Origin: Coriobacteriales bacterium OH1046
GTDB taxonomy: Bacteria > Actinomycetota > Coriobacteriia > Coriobacteriales > Atopobiaceae
NCBI GenBank assembly: GCA_004010535.1
Contig: RQYE01000005.1
Location: 186,001 to 250,000, forward strand
Reading direction: 5' to 3'
DNA: 64,000 bases
Shown piece by piece: positions 1 through 8,258 of this stretch (the first letter of the stretch is position 1; each line of letters starts with the position of its first letter). The translations under genes were made by a program, and so were the position numbers. The notes beneath the pieces are model-generated. The model was not told where the DNA came from. It worked only from the letters and a program-made list of their open reading frames with translations, and ran no database searches.

Positions 1-410
1 ATACCCTGCCACACGAGGTTCATTGTCGCCGTGCCATAGAACAATACGGTACCCAGCGTACCCACAGCTGCACCAAGGGCAGCGGCAAGGCTTGCCGCCT
101 CGGTAGAGTTGGGGTCAAGGCCTTGAGCCTGGATGGCCAGCATCGACAGCGGGATACCGATATAGGTGATGGCGCGCACGTCTGCGGAAACAGTGCCGCC
201 CGGGGTGACAAGGGCGATGTAGACAATCTGAATAGCAGCGCCGACGATAATGCCGAGCTGCATATTGCCCATGATAATGCCCACGATGAGGCCACCGACA
301 AGGGGGCGTCCCAGCGTGTAGTTGCCTACCGTGGTGCCGCCCATACCCGGCAGGGATGCCAGGCAGGCAAAGATGCCGAGCAATACCGCCTGAAAAATAC
401 CGATCGTCAT
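1..410 (-). CDS. PTS mannose/fructose/sorbose-family EIIC component (partial)
   Basis: This membrane channel subunit of a mannose-family phosphotransferase system runs off the left edge, so only about the first 136 residues are visible. It is absent from the ORF track because it has no stop in the window. Reading the minus strand from ATG at 410 gives MTIGIFQAVLLGIFACL, then GTTVGNYTLGRPLVGG and a run of Gly/Ile/Val-rich hydrophobic segments typical of EIIC. A GGTAAAGGAG ribosome site precedes the start. It lies 15 bases after the IIB stop in an IIA-IIB-IIC operon, and a IID gene would be expected beyond the edge. The sugar is not shown by the sequence, but two phosphomannose-isomerase-type genes upstream favour mannose or a related hexose. 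Confidence 0.9.
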   Translation of the reverse strand, partial: MTIGIFQAVLLGIFACLASLPGMGGTTVGNYTLGRPLVGGLIVGIIMGNMQLGIIVGAAIQIVYIALVTPGGTVSADVRAITYIGIPLSMLAIQAQGLDPNSTEAASLAAALGAAVGTLGTVLFYGTATMNLVWQG

Positions 411-425
411 TGCAATTCTCCTCCT

Positions 426-923
426 TTACCTCAAATCAAACTGACTGCGGAACTTGGACCAATCTCCAATGGAGACGTCGGGAAGCAAGGCAAACTGCAC
501 CTCATAGCCCGCTTTAACCATGTCTTCAAACGCCTGCGCCTCTTCAGCGGTGATGGACTGGTTGTTCCCGAGCTTTACGGTGCCGGGACGATCGTTGCAG
601 GGACCAACGTTGACACGCGCAACGTCTGAGGGCTTAAAGCCATAATCGATAAGGATCGTCTTCATATCCAGCGGGCTTTTCGTGACGAGAAAATACCGCG
701 TCTTACTGGACAGAACCTTCTCCATGCTCTCCTTGAAGTGGTCGAGCGTCCAGACAAAGATCTTCTTGTCTGGTGCAGCACCCTTGTAAGCACTCTTCAG
801 CACTGGATTAGACGCGGCGACATCATTCACGGCGATGATGCCATCGCAGGGGTACTCCAGCGCCCAACGGGTAACTGTCTGACCATGAATCATGCGATCG
901 TCAATACGGACAAACGAAATCAT
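426..923 (-). CDS. PTS mannose/fructose/sorbose-family EIIB component
   Basis: This 165-residue cytoplasmic phosphocarrier passes phosphate from IIA to the sugar bound by IIC/IID. The family hallmark is at the N-terminus, VRIDDRMIHGQ, with the phosphorylatable His near residue 13. The ORF track starts 22 codons upstream, but I place the start at 923 because MISFVRIDDR is the conserved beginning of the family and an AAAGGAGAGG ribosome site sits just before it. It is followed after 15 bases by IIC and preceded by IIA 133 bases upstream. That gap holds nothing I recognise. Confidence 0.93.
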   Translation of the reverse strand: MISFVRIDDRMIHGQTVTRWALEYPCDGIIAVNDVAASNPVLKSAYKGAAPDKKIFVWTLDHFKESMEKVLSSKTRYFLVTKSPLDMKTILIDYGFKPSDVARVNVGPCNDRPGTVKLGNNQSITAEEAQAFEDMVKAGYEVQFALLPDVSIGDWSKFRSQFDLR

Positions 924-1056
924 TGCCTCTCCTTTCACATCTCCCGAACAGCCCACAGCAAACAGTCCAAGTCCGCAGCGTGCGAACATGGCGCCCTTAT
1001 GCCCGTCGGTTAGGACTTGTATGGATCCCCAACCGATTAGAGCCTGTTTTTACCGG

Positions 1057-1485
1057 CTAGAGGTCTTCTTCTCCATCGTCATCGCCAAGGTCGATCTCAA
1101 CCAATCGAATGGAGGCCTTGCCCTCGTCAAGAATCTGGGTGATAAGCGCCGCGTCATCCGAATCCGATTCCACGGCGGCAGTGAGGATCATGGGGAGGTT
1201 CATGCCGCCGAAGGCGGTGACGCGGGGCAGCAGGCCCTTCTCGGCCAGCTTGTTAAGCGCATTGGTAAGCGGTGATCCACCGATAACGTCGCCAAAGACA
1301 AACACGCTATCGTCTACCCCCACTGGCTCGATGGTTTCCTCAAGCGCACCGATAAAAGCATCGGCACCCATGCCATCTTCCATACTGCAGCTGAGGATAT
1401 CGTCGCGCGAACCCACCAGCATGTCGAGCACGCTGCGGAGGCCAGGTGCAAATGTCCCATGACTCACGAGGAGTAGATATCTCAT
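1057..1485 (-). CDS. PTS mannose-family EIIA component
   Basis: This 142-residue cytoplasmic EIIA of the mannose (Man) family accepts phosphate from HPr. The start MRYLLLVSHGTFA carries the active-site His at residue 9, and FGDVIGGSPLTNA and FGGMNLPM are family motifs. It is the first gene of the IIA-IIB-IIC operon and has a good GGAGGGAGAAG ribosome site. The C-terminus is acidic (DLGDDDGEEDL). Expression is probably driven from the AT-rich stretch at 1486-1709. Confidence 0.92.
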   Translation of the reverse strand: MRYLLLVSHGTFAPGLRSVLDMLVGSRDDILSCSMEDGMGADAFIGALEETIEPVGVDDSVFVFGDVIGGSPLTNALNKLAEKGLLPRVTAFGGMNLPMILTAAVESDSDDAALITQILDEGKASIRLVEIDLGDDDGEEDL

Positions 1486-1709
1486 GGGCTTCTCCCTCCT
1501 GTTTTCCCTATCGCTGTTTTTCTTACTACCTCATAGATGGCCGAAGATTCGGAGGGCGGTCTTTGCGTTTGCGGTACTGCCGAGTTTCCATCGCCCTTAA
1601 TGAGTTAAAATAATCTATCCAGTGTAATAATTTCTCTATAAAATAATTTCTTATGGTAAACGGTAGGTATTTTTAAGCTGAACGGTAGTTGCCCTAAGAA
1701 ATTATTTCG
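1486..1709 (-). promoter_or_regulatory. AT-rich promoter/operator region of the PTS operon
   Basis: This 224-base gap between the manA stop and the IIA start is strikingly AT-rich against its surroundings. It holds a 12-base inverted repeat, AATAATTTCTTA at 1642-1653 and TAAGAAATTATT at 1695-1706, and a direct repeat AACGGTAG at about 1660 and 1681. The arrangement looks like a regulator-binding region ahead of the PTS genes. No regulator gene is in the window, so its identity is open. Confidence 0.5.
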
Positions 1710-2651
1710 TTATCTGTGAGGAGCGGCCACGAGCACGCGGCAATTCCCCTCAATGGTGAGGGGAGCCGATGCTGCCGGAACGAACACCGATTCCGTGCAG
1801 GCGAGTTTCGTCATCTCCCCCTCACAGCGTAGTTGGCACGCCCCTCTTACACATGACAGCGTACGGAAGCGATCCTGATTCGCCATGAGGACATGGGAAT
1901 CTGCAATGTCTATGAGCATCACGTCAAACTCTGCTACCGAGGGAAGTGCTTTGCTTTTCGGGACGCCATCAAGTGCTGTATGCATGGAACCGGCGTGTTG
2001 CTTGAGGTTTAGGACGTCGAGGCTTTTCTGGATATGCAATGTTCGCTCGTTGCCCAGAGCGTCGGTACGATGATAGTCATAGAAACGATACGTGGTATTT
2101 GAGTTTGTGCCGATCTCTAAGGCAAATATCCCGGCTCCAAGTGCGTGAATCGTGCCAGCTGGGACGGAGATGAAATCCCCTTCTTGCACGGGTATGCAGT
2201 GGAGATACCACTCGATAGTATCGTCGGCAATTGCCGCAGCCACCTCATCTTTTGTGGCGAGATTGCATCCGGCCACAACCGTTGCGCCAGCATCAGCGCC
2301 GAGTATGTACCAGCACTCGGCCTTTCCGTGATCGCTCTCATTACGTTGCGCATACGCTTCATCGGGGTGCACTTGGACAGAAAGCGGCTCTTTTGCATCG
2401 AGCAGGGCAACCCGCAAGAATTCTTTATCGCTCGTGTTCGAGCCAACCATACCAACAGGATCGGCGTCGATGAGGGTACGGAGGGCATGTCCTGCCATAC
2501 TCCCTTCAGACACTGCTGACTGCGCGTGGGGATGAACGGAAATCTCCCAGCTTATACCCTCTCCTAGCGAAGGACGGTGGCGAATAGCGGGCATTCTTTC
2601 CCCTGCCCAGATTGTCTTCTCATATATTGGGGTTAATTTCAATGGCTGCAT
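1710..2651 (-). CDS. manA: Class I mannose-6-phosphate isomerase
   Basis: This cytoplasmic zinc enzyme of about 313 residues interconverts mannose 6-phosphate and fructose 6-phosphate, feeding PTS-imported mannose into glycolysis. It starts with the typical MQPLKLTPIYEKTIWAG. It carries the zinc-site motifs SVQVHPDE and PAGTIHALG and the family segment EIGTNSNTTYRFYDY. I chose the ATG at 2651 rather than the longer ORF because homology begins there and a GGGGAGGG ribosome site precedes it. It follows the larger isomerase-like gene after 65 bases and precedes the PTS genes, so all five probably serve one sugar pathway. Confidence 0.92.
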   Translation of the reverse strand: MQPLKLTPIYEKTIWAGERMPAIRHRPSLGEGISWEISVHPHAQSAVSEGSMAGHALRTLIDADPVGMVGSNTSDKEFLRVALLDAKEPLSVQVHPDEAYAQRNESDHGKAECWYILGADAGATVVAGCNLATKDEVAAAIADDTIEWYLHCIPVQEGDFISVPAGTIHALGAGIFALEIGTNSNTTYRFYDYHRTDALGNERTLHIQKSLDVLNLKQHAGSMHTALDGVPKSKALPSVAEFDVMLIDIADSHVLMANQDRFRTLSCVRGACQLRCEGEMTKLACTESVFVPAASAPLTIEGNCRVLVAAPHR

Positions 2652-2716
2652 GCAGTCCCTCCCCGCAGATCGAGATGGCTGTGCAAAAAGATAAAACCGC
2701 CGCACTAGCCAATAAC

Positions 2717-4480
2717 CTATGCATTGCGGACGAAGGCTTGGATTACCGCAACGCGCGACTTGGCATCATCAGCATTCTCAATACGATAATGTGCGACGCA
2801 CGAAGGAACGATGAAGGTCTCTCCAAAGTACACGTCGAAGGGCGTAAAGCTGTCGTTGGGGCATATAACGCGGACATGGCTCCCCTCCACAAGATTGAGC
2901 ACATTTACGCTTCCATGACAGTCAAGCTCGACGCTATCGGCAAACCAATGACGGCGCGTTTCGATAAATTCGAGCTCATGCAGCCCCGTATGCTCTGTCG
3001 TTACGTTTTCTTGCTCGGAAAGATTGGCGTGCGGTACGTCTGCACGATCGAGAAGATGCATCTTGCAGTAAGCTGTGTCGCGCTCAAGGCATATATTTGC
3101 AATCCCATGGTCAATGTGGGTGGGGCGCGGAATGCCATCGAGGCCCACGCGACCCCAATCCCATAACTTAAAGGTAAAAATGTAAGGGGTGGCGCTGATC
3201 TCAAGCACCACGGTATCAGGCCCTGCACAATGTATAGTTCCTGCAGGAATAAGGGCATGGTCGTGTTTTTTAACGGGAAAGCGATTCACGTACTCCTCGT
3301 CTGGAAACAAGCTTTCCCCACGCGCCGCACGCTTAAGGGCCGCTTCCAGCTCCGCGCGCTCGACGCCGGACTTCACACCCAAGTAAACGCAGGAATTCTC
3401 GTTGGCATCAAGAATGTAGTAGCTCTCGTCCTGCGTGTAATGAATACCGAATGCATCCTGCGCATAACCCACAAGGGGATGCACCTGCAGCGACAGGTTT
3501 TGCCCGCCCATGGTGTCAAGATAGTCAAAACGGATGGGAAACTCCGCACCAAAACGGGCATATACCTGCTCCCCCAGCAGGGCCTTCGGCTCGCGCAGCA
3601 CCACATTGATAGCAGGTATCTCAAGGCACACGCCCCCGAAGTTGAGAAGGACGCTGTTTTCTTCGGGAACGCCGTCAAAAGCCCAGCCAAAGTTATCCGC
3701 ATCGGGGTCGAGGCCAAAATGCTCCTGCATCCAGTGACCGCCCCAAACACTTGCGTCGAAGTAAGGCACCAGGCGAAACGGCTGGTGTGCAAGCTGTGCC
3801 AAACCAGCACGATATGCATCGCCGGAAACCATTTTGGGATTATCCGCAAGGGTGGTTTCAAGCTCAAAATCAAGGCGGTCGAACAGGACCCGCTTCATGC
3901 GGTCTGCCATACGCCACTCAAAAAAATAGCCGCGCTTGAACTTGCGCAACGTATCTTCGTGTGCGTTCTCCGTCTTCCAGTTGGGCATGCCGGCACGATA
4001 CCGCAGCTGGATCTCCCGACGTGGGAGATCGGCATAGGCGAGCACATCGGGGCAAGGGGCGATAAGCGCAGCTCCAGTACCGTAGACTACGCTCAGCCCT
4101 GTTGACGCGGCAAGCTTTGCGCGCGCACTATCGAGGCTCTTCCCATCAAAGAAATCTGCCAGGGTATAGTGGGACATCCTTCCAAAAACGCGGTCGTCGG
4201 TAATGGTATCGGCAATACGCTCCTGAAGACGCGCGCTCTCCCATGCGTACTCATCTGCGCAGAGCACGCAGCTGGAGTGGAGCGGGTCTACGAGCTTGCT
4301 CTTGAGCTCCCCAAGATCTGTCCCGGGATAGCACTCAAGTGCCAGCACCAGCTTGGGACCCTTCTTCGAGGCATGTTGAGCTAGGCGTTTGGCAAGCGTT
4401 CGCACAAGTTGCGGCCAGCCTTGCACGCCAGCCTCTACACCGTGCAGCTCCACTTCCGGACGCAGCCTGTAGTTGCCCAT
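2717..4480 (-). CDS. Large phosphomannose-isomerase-like protein with an extra N-terminal domain
   Basis: This protein of about 587 residues has a C-terminal half that is recognisably class I mannose-6-phosphate isomerase (cupin, with SLQVHP and PAGTIHCAG as zinc-site motifs). The first 200-250 residues are not found in ManA. That part begins KLVLALECYPGTDLG and contains ITDDRVFGRMSHY and RREIQLRYRAGMPNW. Its layout recalls a nucleoside-kinase-like fold without a Walker A motif, which is only a guess. A normal-length manA follows immediately, so simple redundancy is unlikely. The start at 4480 is chosen for its GAGGGAAGGGAG ribosome site. Function is unproven; it may act on another phosphosugar. 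Confidence 0.75.
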   Translation of the reverse strand: MGNYRLRPEVELHGVEAGVQGWPQLVRTLAKRLAQHASKKGPKLVLALECYPGTDLGELKSKLVDPLHSSCVLCADEYAWESARLQERIADTITDDRVFGRMSHYTLADFFDGKSLDSARAKLAASTGLSVVYGTGAALIAPCPDVLAYADLPRREIQLRYRAGMPNWKTENAHEDTLRKFKRGYFFEWRMADRMKRVLFDRLDFELETTLADNPKMVSGDAYRAGLAQLAHQPFRLVPYFDASVWGGHWMQEHFGLDPDADNFGWAFDGVPEENSVLLNFGGVCLEIPAINVVLREPKALLGEQVYARFGAEFPIRFDYLDTMGGQNLSLQVHPLVGYAQDAFGIHYTQDESYYILDANENSCVYLGVKSGVERAELEAALKRAARGESLFPDEEYVNRFPVKKHDHALIPAGTIHCAGPDTVVLEISATPYIFTFKLWDWGRVGLDGIPRPTHIDHGIANICLERDTAYCKMHLLDRADVPHANLSEQENVTTEHTGLHELEFIETRRHWFADSVELDCHGSVNVLNLVEGSHVRVICPNDSFTPFDVYFGETFIVPSCVAHYRIENADDAKSRVAVIQAFVRNA

Positions 4481-4642
4481 AGCTCCCTTCCCTCTGAAGC
4501 GGAAATACTTTGCAAAAGCAATCTCCCGGCGAAGGGGATGGGACAAGCCTACTATATATCAATCATTGGCTTAAGTATTCTGGTGCTAAAGCTCATCATT
4601 AAACATTTTCTTGATTCCCCAAATGCCGGCAAGGAGCTTCTT

Positions 4643-5323
4643 TTATACGCAGTGTGCCCACGCCGGTACGATGATGTCGTAGCGAACGACCTTGCCCGCA
4701 AGCGAGCTGCTGGGCTTGGCGCTCCCGAGCATGGGGCCCTTCAGAGGCCGCTTCACCACGATCTTGCGCGGATGGGAGGCGAGTGCCGCCTGGAGCAGCG
4801 CTTCCTCATCCTCGCAGGGCTTCTCGAGCATCTGGAGGATCTGGAGCTTCTTTCTGGTGGCGGCATCCTTGCGCTTGGTGGGGAACATCGGGTCGAGGAA
4901 GACCACATCTGGCGTGAAATCCAGCCTCGGCAGCAGCTCCACGGCATCGCCCTCGACAAGACGCATGCGTGCGACGATGGATGCGACTCGCAGGTCTCTC
5001 GCCCCACGATCGAGGGTATCGGCGAGCAGGGCGGCTATAACGGGATCGCGCTCGATAAGCGTGACCGAGAAGCCCGCCGCCGCGAGGAGCAGGGAGTCTT
5101 CCCCCAACCCGGCCGTGGCATCCACCGCCGCAGGCGCATCGACGCCGCGCACGCGCGCTGCCCGCACGAGCAGTTCGCGCCCCAGACGGTCCGCGCGGAG
5201 CCTCGGCACCAGGTGCGCGAAATCGTCGCGCAGGACCATTCCTTTCGCTGCCAGCGCAAGGCCCTGCTCGCTCTGGACAAGCTCCATGCCCTCGGGCAGC
5301 CCCCTGTTCGAAGATCCGTTCAT
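4643..5323 (-). CDS. rsmJ: 16S rRNA (guanine-N2)-methyltransferase RsmJ-like
   Basis: This class I SAM-dependent methyltransferase of about 226 residues is expected to methylate 16S rRNA (G1516 in E. coli). Motif I is VDATAGLGEDSLLLA. The RsmJ signature follows as VVFLDPMFPTKRKDAATRKK (DPM-P plus basic residues), then KRPLKGPMLG. The ORF runs on upstream to 5464, but family homology starts near MELVQSEQG and a GGCGG lies before ATG 5323. The longer version would also run into the inverted-repeat element. It is a single gene, transcribed away from the rhodanese gene. Confidence 0.85.
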   Translation of the reverse strand: MNGSSNRGLPEGMELVQSEQGLALAAKGMVLRDDFAHLVPRLRADRLGRELLVRAARVRGVDAPAAVDATAGLGEDSLLLAAAGFSVTLIERDPVIAALLADTLDRGARDLRVASIVARMRLVEGDAVELLPRLDFTPDVVFLDPMFPTKRKDAATRKKLQILQMLEKPCEDEEALLQAALASHPRKIVVKRPLKGPMLGSAKPSSSLAGKVVRYDIIVPAWAHCV

Positions 5324-5429
5324 CGTCCGCCTATGGCCTATGGTCGTCGGTTCGCAAACATGACTGCAGTAGCACCCTCGCGACCAAGCATAGCCGAGAA
5401 CCGGGCTGATAGGGCCGCAACATGCTCTA

Positions 5430-5586
5430 ACGTTTCCCCAGCATAACCTCGGGTGACTGTACAATCACTGGGTACCTTGCTGGGCAAATGTACCGAGAAG
5501 GACATTCGGGGGAGCTGCGGAAGAGCGTTTCCCCCGCACTGGTTCTAGTGACTGTACAGTCACCCGAGGTTAAGCTGGGGAAACGT
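5430..5586. repeat. Long inverted-repeat element 1 (39-nt arms, 79-nt spacer)
   Basis: The left arm (5430-5468) and right arm (5548-5586) are complementary at 37 of 39 positions and enclose exactly 79 nt. Each arm contains GTGACTGTACA(G/A)TCAC, itself palindromic. The spacer carries GCTGCGGAAGAGCGTTT, with GAAGAGC at spacer positions 52-58. That core can sit in the loop of an inner hairpin (CGGGGGA paired with TCCCCCG). It lies between divergent rsmJ and the rhodanese gene. A second element at 16068-16212 has the same design with different arm sequences. No protein is recognisable in it. Confidence 0.75.
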
Positions 5587-5608
5587 CGTGGCGTGACAAG
5601 GGCGTGAC

Positions 5609-5638
5609 ACGTGACAAGGGGACAGGTCATTTGTCACG
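5609..5638. repeat. REP-like palindromic element, half copy
   Basis: The sequence ACGTGACAAGGGGACAGGTCATTTGTCACG is one arm of the palindrome found in full at 10577-10645 and 29254-29319. Shorter GCGTGACAAGG and GCGTGACAC fragments sit just upstream (from 5591). Such GGACAGGTCA-type palindromes are known in many bacteria as REP/RAYT-associated repeats. No transposase of that kind is in the window. Confidence 0.65.
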
Positions 5639-5647
5639 GATCTGTAT

Positions 5648-5660
5648 GTGACATAGTCAC
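5648..5660. promoter_or_regulatory. GTGAC-N3-GTCAC dyad upstream of the rhodanese gene
   Basis: GTGACATAGTCAC is a perfect 5-base dyad 46 bases ahead of the rhodanese start. A Crp/Fnr-family regulator is encoded nearby (6385-7068), but the spacing differs from the classical TGTGA-N6-TCACA site. Assignment to that regulator is speculative. Confidence 0.3.
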
Positions 5661-5706
5661 GGAAACGGCCCGGCCCATCCCCTATCGTAGGTATCGTAAG
5701 CAGACG

Positions 5707-6036
5707 ATGGGAGATGAAGTGGGTTTCTTCGATTTGTTCAAAGGGGCGGACATCAACGCCAAGGTCGCCGAGGCACGCCAGAACGACGATGCCATCCTCC
5801 TCGATGTGCGCGGTCGCGATGAGTTCCAAGCAGGCCACATCGATGGTGCGGTCTGCATTCCGCTGCCCGAGATCGCCAAAGCGGTCCGCCTCTACGGAAC
5901 CAAGAAGCTCTACGTCTACTGTGCGAGCGGGGCACGTAGCCGTCAGGCCGTCGCCCAGCTCCGTGCCGCAGGCATCGAGTCCGCAGAGAATATCGGCGGC
6001 ATCTCCTCATGGCGCGGGCCCATCGCCCGCGGCTAG
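5707..6036 (+). CDS. Rhodanese-like domain protein
   Basis: This single-domain sulfurtransferase has about 109 residues. The active-site loop is YVYCASGARSRQAV, with the catalytic Cys followed by ASGARS, and the conserved LLDVRGRDEFQAGHIDGAV is present. It has no signal peptide and is cytoplasmic. The tracked GTG start at 5611 lies inside the REP repeat, so I use ATG 5707 (MGDEVGFFDLF). The ribosome site is weak. It is followed after 30 bases by thioredoxin, which suggests a joint role in thiol or persulfide chemistry. Confidence 0.88.
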   Translation: MGDEVGFFDLFKGADINAKVAEARQNDDAILLDVRGRDEFQAGHIDGAVCIPLPEIAKAVRLYGTKKLYVYCASGARSRQAVAQLRAAGIESAENIGGISSWRGPIARG

Positions 6037-6066
6037 CGATCATCCTCGAGAAAGGAAGTGCTTCCC

Positions 6067-6378
6067 ATGTCAGTGCTCACCATCACCGCAGAGAATTTCG
6101 AATCAGAGGTCATGAAGTCCGACAAGCCCGTGCTCCTTGATTTCTGGGCAAGCTGGTGCGGCCCCTGCCGCGCATTCGGCCCCGTTGTCGATGCTTATGC
6201 CGCAGCGCATCCCGAGATCAAGGTCGGCAAGATCAACGTTGACGAGCAGGGCAAGCTCGCCCAGACCTTCCAGATCATGAGCATCCCCACGGCGCTGCTC
6301 GTCAAGGGCGGTACGGTCGCGGGCCGCGCAAGCGGGGCCATGAACGCATCCCAGCTCGATAGGTTCGTGAACGCGTAA
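6067..6378 (+). CDS. trxA: Thioredoxin
   Basis: This 103-residue thioredoxin has the classical WCGPC active site (FWASWCGPCRAF) and the cis-Pro loop MSIPTALLV. ATG 6067 is preferred over the tracked GTG 6058 because the AAAGGAAG ribosome site then has normal spacing and SVLTITAENFE is the usual beginning. It sits 30 bases after the rhodanese gene on the same strand and ends 6 bases before the convergent Crp/Fnr gene. It may not be the only thioredoxin in the genome, so the symbol is by family. Confidence 0.9.
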   Translation: MSVLTITAENFESEVMKSDKPVLLDFWASWCGPCRAFGPVVDAYAAAHPEIKVGKINVDEQGKLAQTFQIMSIPTALLVKGGTVAGRASGAMNASQLDRFVNA

Positions 6379-6384
6379 GCGCCC

Positions 6385-7068
6385 TCACGCACCCAAGGCG
6401 ATCCCCTTCAACCGGACGCGGTCGACCACCTCGAGGCGGCCGCGTCCGACGTTGACGATGCCCTCATCCGAGAAGTACGAGAGCATGCGCGAGACCACCT
6501 CGCGGGCGCTGCCCAGATGGCGTGCGATCTGCTCTTGGGTCATCTCCACCACGTCGGTACCCGTGCGCAGGCACTCCTCGTAGATAAAGATGGCAAGGCG
6601 CTTATCCATGCTCGCGAACAGCGTCTGCTGCAGGGTCCACATGATATCGGAGAAGCGGTCGACAAGAGCGTTCAGAGCCCAGTTCTCGGCACGCAGGTTG
6701 CGTCTGAAGACGGCATCGAGCGTCTGGGGCGCGATGAGGATGCAGCGCGTGTCCCGCTCGGCCTGCAGGAAGACATCGAAGGCGATGGAGCGCAGCACGC
6801 AGGATGCCCCCATGAGGCAGGGCTCGTCGGGCCTGAGCCGCACGATCGTCACCTCGCGGCCCTCATCGCTCATGAGGTAGACGCGGACCGACCCCTCGAG
6901 CACCACGAAACCGCCCAGGCACTCGGCGGCGGCACCGCTCATCTGCTCGCCTGCCGCAAAGGACATCTCGTGCGAGGCGCACACGATGAGCGCGCGGTCA
7001 TCCTCCCCGAGCACATCCCAGAAGGGCAGCGCGGTGGCGAAGGTGTTTGCAAGCTCGAGGCTCCCCAT
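6385..7068 (-). CDS. Crp/Fnr-family transcriptional regulator
   Basis: This 227-residue regulator has an N-terminal cyclic-nucleotide-binding-like beta barrel (about residues 20-130: VVLEGSVRVYLMSDEGREVTIVRL) and a C-terminal winged helix (TQEQIARHLGSAREVVSRML). The N-terminus lacks the Cys cluster of oxygen-sensing FNR, so the signal is unknown. It converges on the rhodanese-thioredoxin pair, a plausible but unproven target. A PfkB kinase gene ends 56 bases upstream on the same strand. Confidence 0.9.
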   Translation of the reverse strand: MGSLELANTFATALPFWDVLGEDDRALIVCASHEMSFAAGEQMSGAAAECLGGFVVLEGSVRVYLMSDEGREVTIVRLRPDEPCLMGASCVLRSIAFDVFLQAERDTRCILIAPQTLDAVFRRNLRAENWALNALVDRFSDIMWTLQQTLFASMDKRLAIFIYEECLRTGTDVVEMTQEQIARHLGSAREVVSRMLSYFSDEGIVNVGRGRLEVVDRVRLKGIALGA

Positions 7069-7124
7069 ATGATTCCCGTCCTTTCCCGCGCCCCCGTGGA
7101 CGATGCCCCCGCCCTCCGTTCACG

Positions 7125-8054
7125 CTAGTAGTTGTCGAGCACCTCTTGGAGCTGGGCGCGGCTCGCGATGCCCGTGGAGGCGCCATCATGGCGGATGCAG
7201 ATCGAGGCGGTGGCGTTGGCATGGCGGCAGCACGCGCGATGGTCGCGCCCTTCGAGAAGGCCGCAGATGAACCCTGCGCAGAAGTTGTCTCCTGCGCCGG
7301 TGGTATCCACGGGCTCGACCAAATGGGCCGGCACCGTGAACGACTCCTTCCCGCTCCTGAACAGGCAGCCGCGCTTTCCGATCTTGATCACCACGTGGCC
7401 GATCCCCGCAGCAAGCAACGCGTCGGCCATAGCCTCGGGCTCATCCTCGCCGGTCAGAAGGCCGGCCTCGTAATCGTTGGGAAAGAAGTAGTCCACGTAG
7501 GGCCAAACCTCGGCGAAATCGGCGAGCGTTCCCTTGTCCTTGTGGTAGGTGATATCGGCGCAGACGATCGAGCCCTGCGCGCGGGCCCGGCGAGCGACAA
7601 CGAGGGCAGCCTCGGGATCCAGATACGGCGGCGAGTAGAGCGAGGCCAAGGTGACGATGCGGGCGCCGGCGATCTTGTCGGCATCGGGCATGAAGGAGAG
7701 GGCGAGGTTCTCCTTCTTCCCCGCCACGAAGATGCGCTCGGCGTTCTCGAGCACGATGGGGATGCTGATGCTCGAGACCGTGCCCGGCCTCCGCTCGCAG
7801 AGGCTCCGATCCACACCCGCATCGTCGAGGAGCAGAGCGATCGCCTTGCCCGCGTTGTCATCGGAGAGCGCCGTGTAGAGCTTGGTCCTCACGCCCAGCT
7901 TGGTGAGCACGACCGCCTCGTTCACGGCATCGCCGCCGAGGTTCAGGCCGATGCGCTCGGCACGGGTCATCTCGCGCGCCGGATCGAGGGGCGGCATGCC
8001 GCGGATAGGCACGTCGAGCATCGCCATGCCCGTGCAGACGACCAGATCATCCAT
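7125..8054 (-). CDS. PfkB-family carbohydrate kinase
   Basis: This cytoplasmic sugar (or nucleoside) kinase of the ribokinase/PfkB family has about 309 residues. It has NLGGDAVNEAVVLTKLG near the N-terminus and the anion-hole/catalytic motif DTTGAGDNFCAGF near residue 255, including the catalytic Asp. The start at 8054 (MDDLVVCTGMAML) has a GGAAGGAGG ribosome site; the longer tracked ORF does not. No transporter or hydrolase is adjacent, so the substrate is unknown. It is divergent from nrdD and shares that intergenic region. Confidence 0.9.
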   Translation of the reverse strand: MDDLVVCTGMAMLDVPIRGMPPLDPAREMTRAERIGLNLGGDAVNEAVVLTKLGVRTKLYTALSDDNAGKAIALLLDDAGVDRSLCERRPGTVSSISIPIVLENAERIFVAGKKENLALSFMPDADKIAGARIVTLASLYSPPYLDPEAALVVARRARAQGSIVCADITYHKDKGTLADFAEVWPYVDYFFPNDYEAGLLTGEDEPEAMADALLAAGIGHVVIKIGKRGCLFRSGKESFTVPAHLVEPVDTTGAGDNFCAGFICGLLEGRDHRACCRHANATASICIRHDGASTGIASRAQLQEVLDNY

Positions 8055-8258
8055 AGACGCCTCCTTCCATGCAGCCGATACGCCCAGTATAGACCCCATC
8101 GCGTTCGTCCCTCCGTTCGCGCCGCCGTTCGTGGAGGGAATCTGGAGCGTCTGCCGCCCACCGAAATCGCCATCGCGCTTGCCTTCCCGCAACGTGCTCC
8201 CATGACCTGCGGCTTGTCAAGGTTTTCAACATGTCGTGCCTTGCTTTCGACGAATTAT

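Noticed and set aside
5427-5630. Small ORF across inverted-repeat element 1
   Set aside because: The frame merely reads through both complementary arms and the REP fragment, with no start context.
5648-5660. Classical CRP/FNR binding site
   Set aside because: The GTGAC-N3-GTCAC spacing does not match TGTGA-N6-TCACA. I kept it only as a generic dyad.
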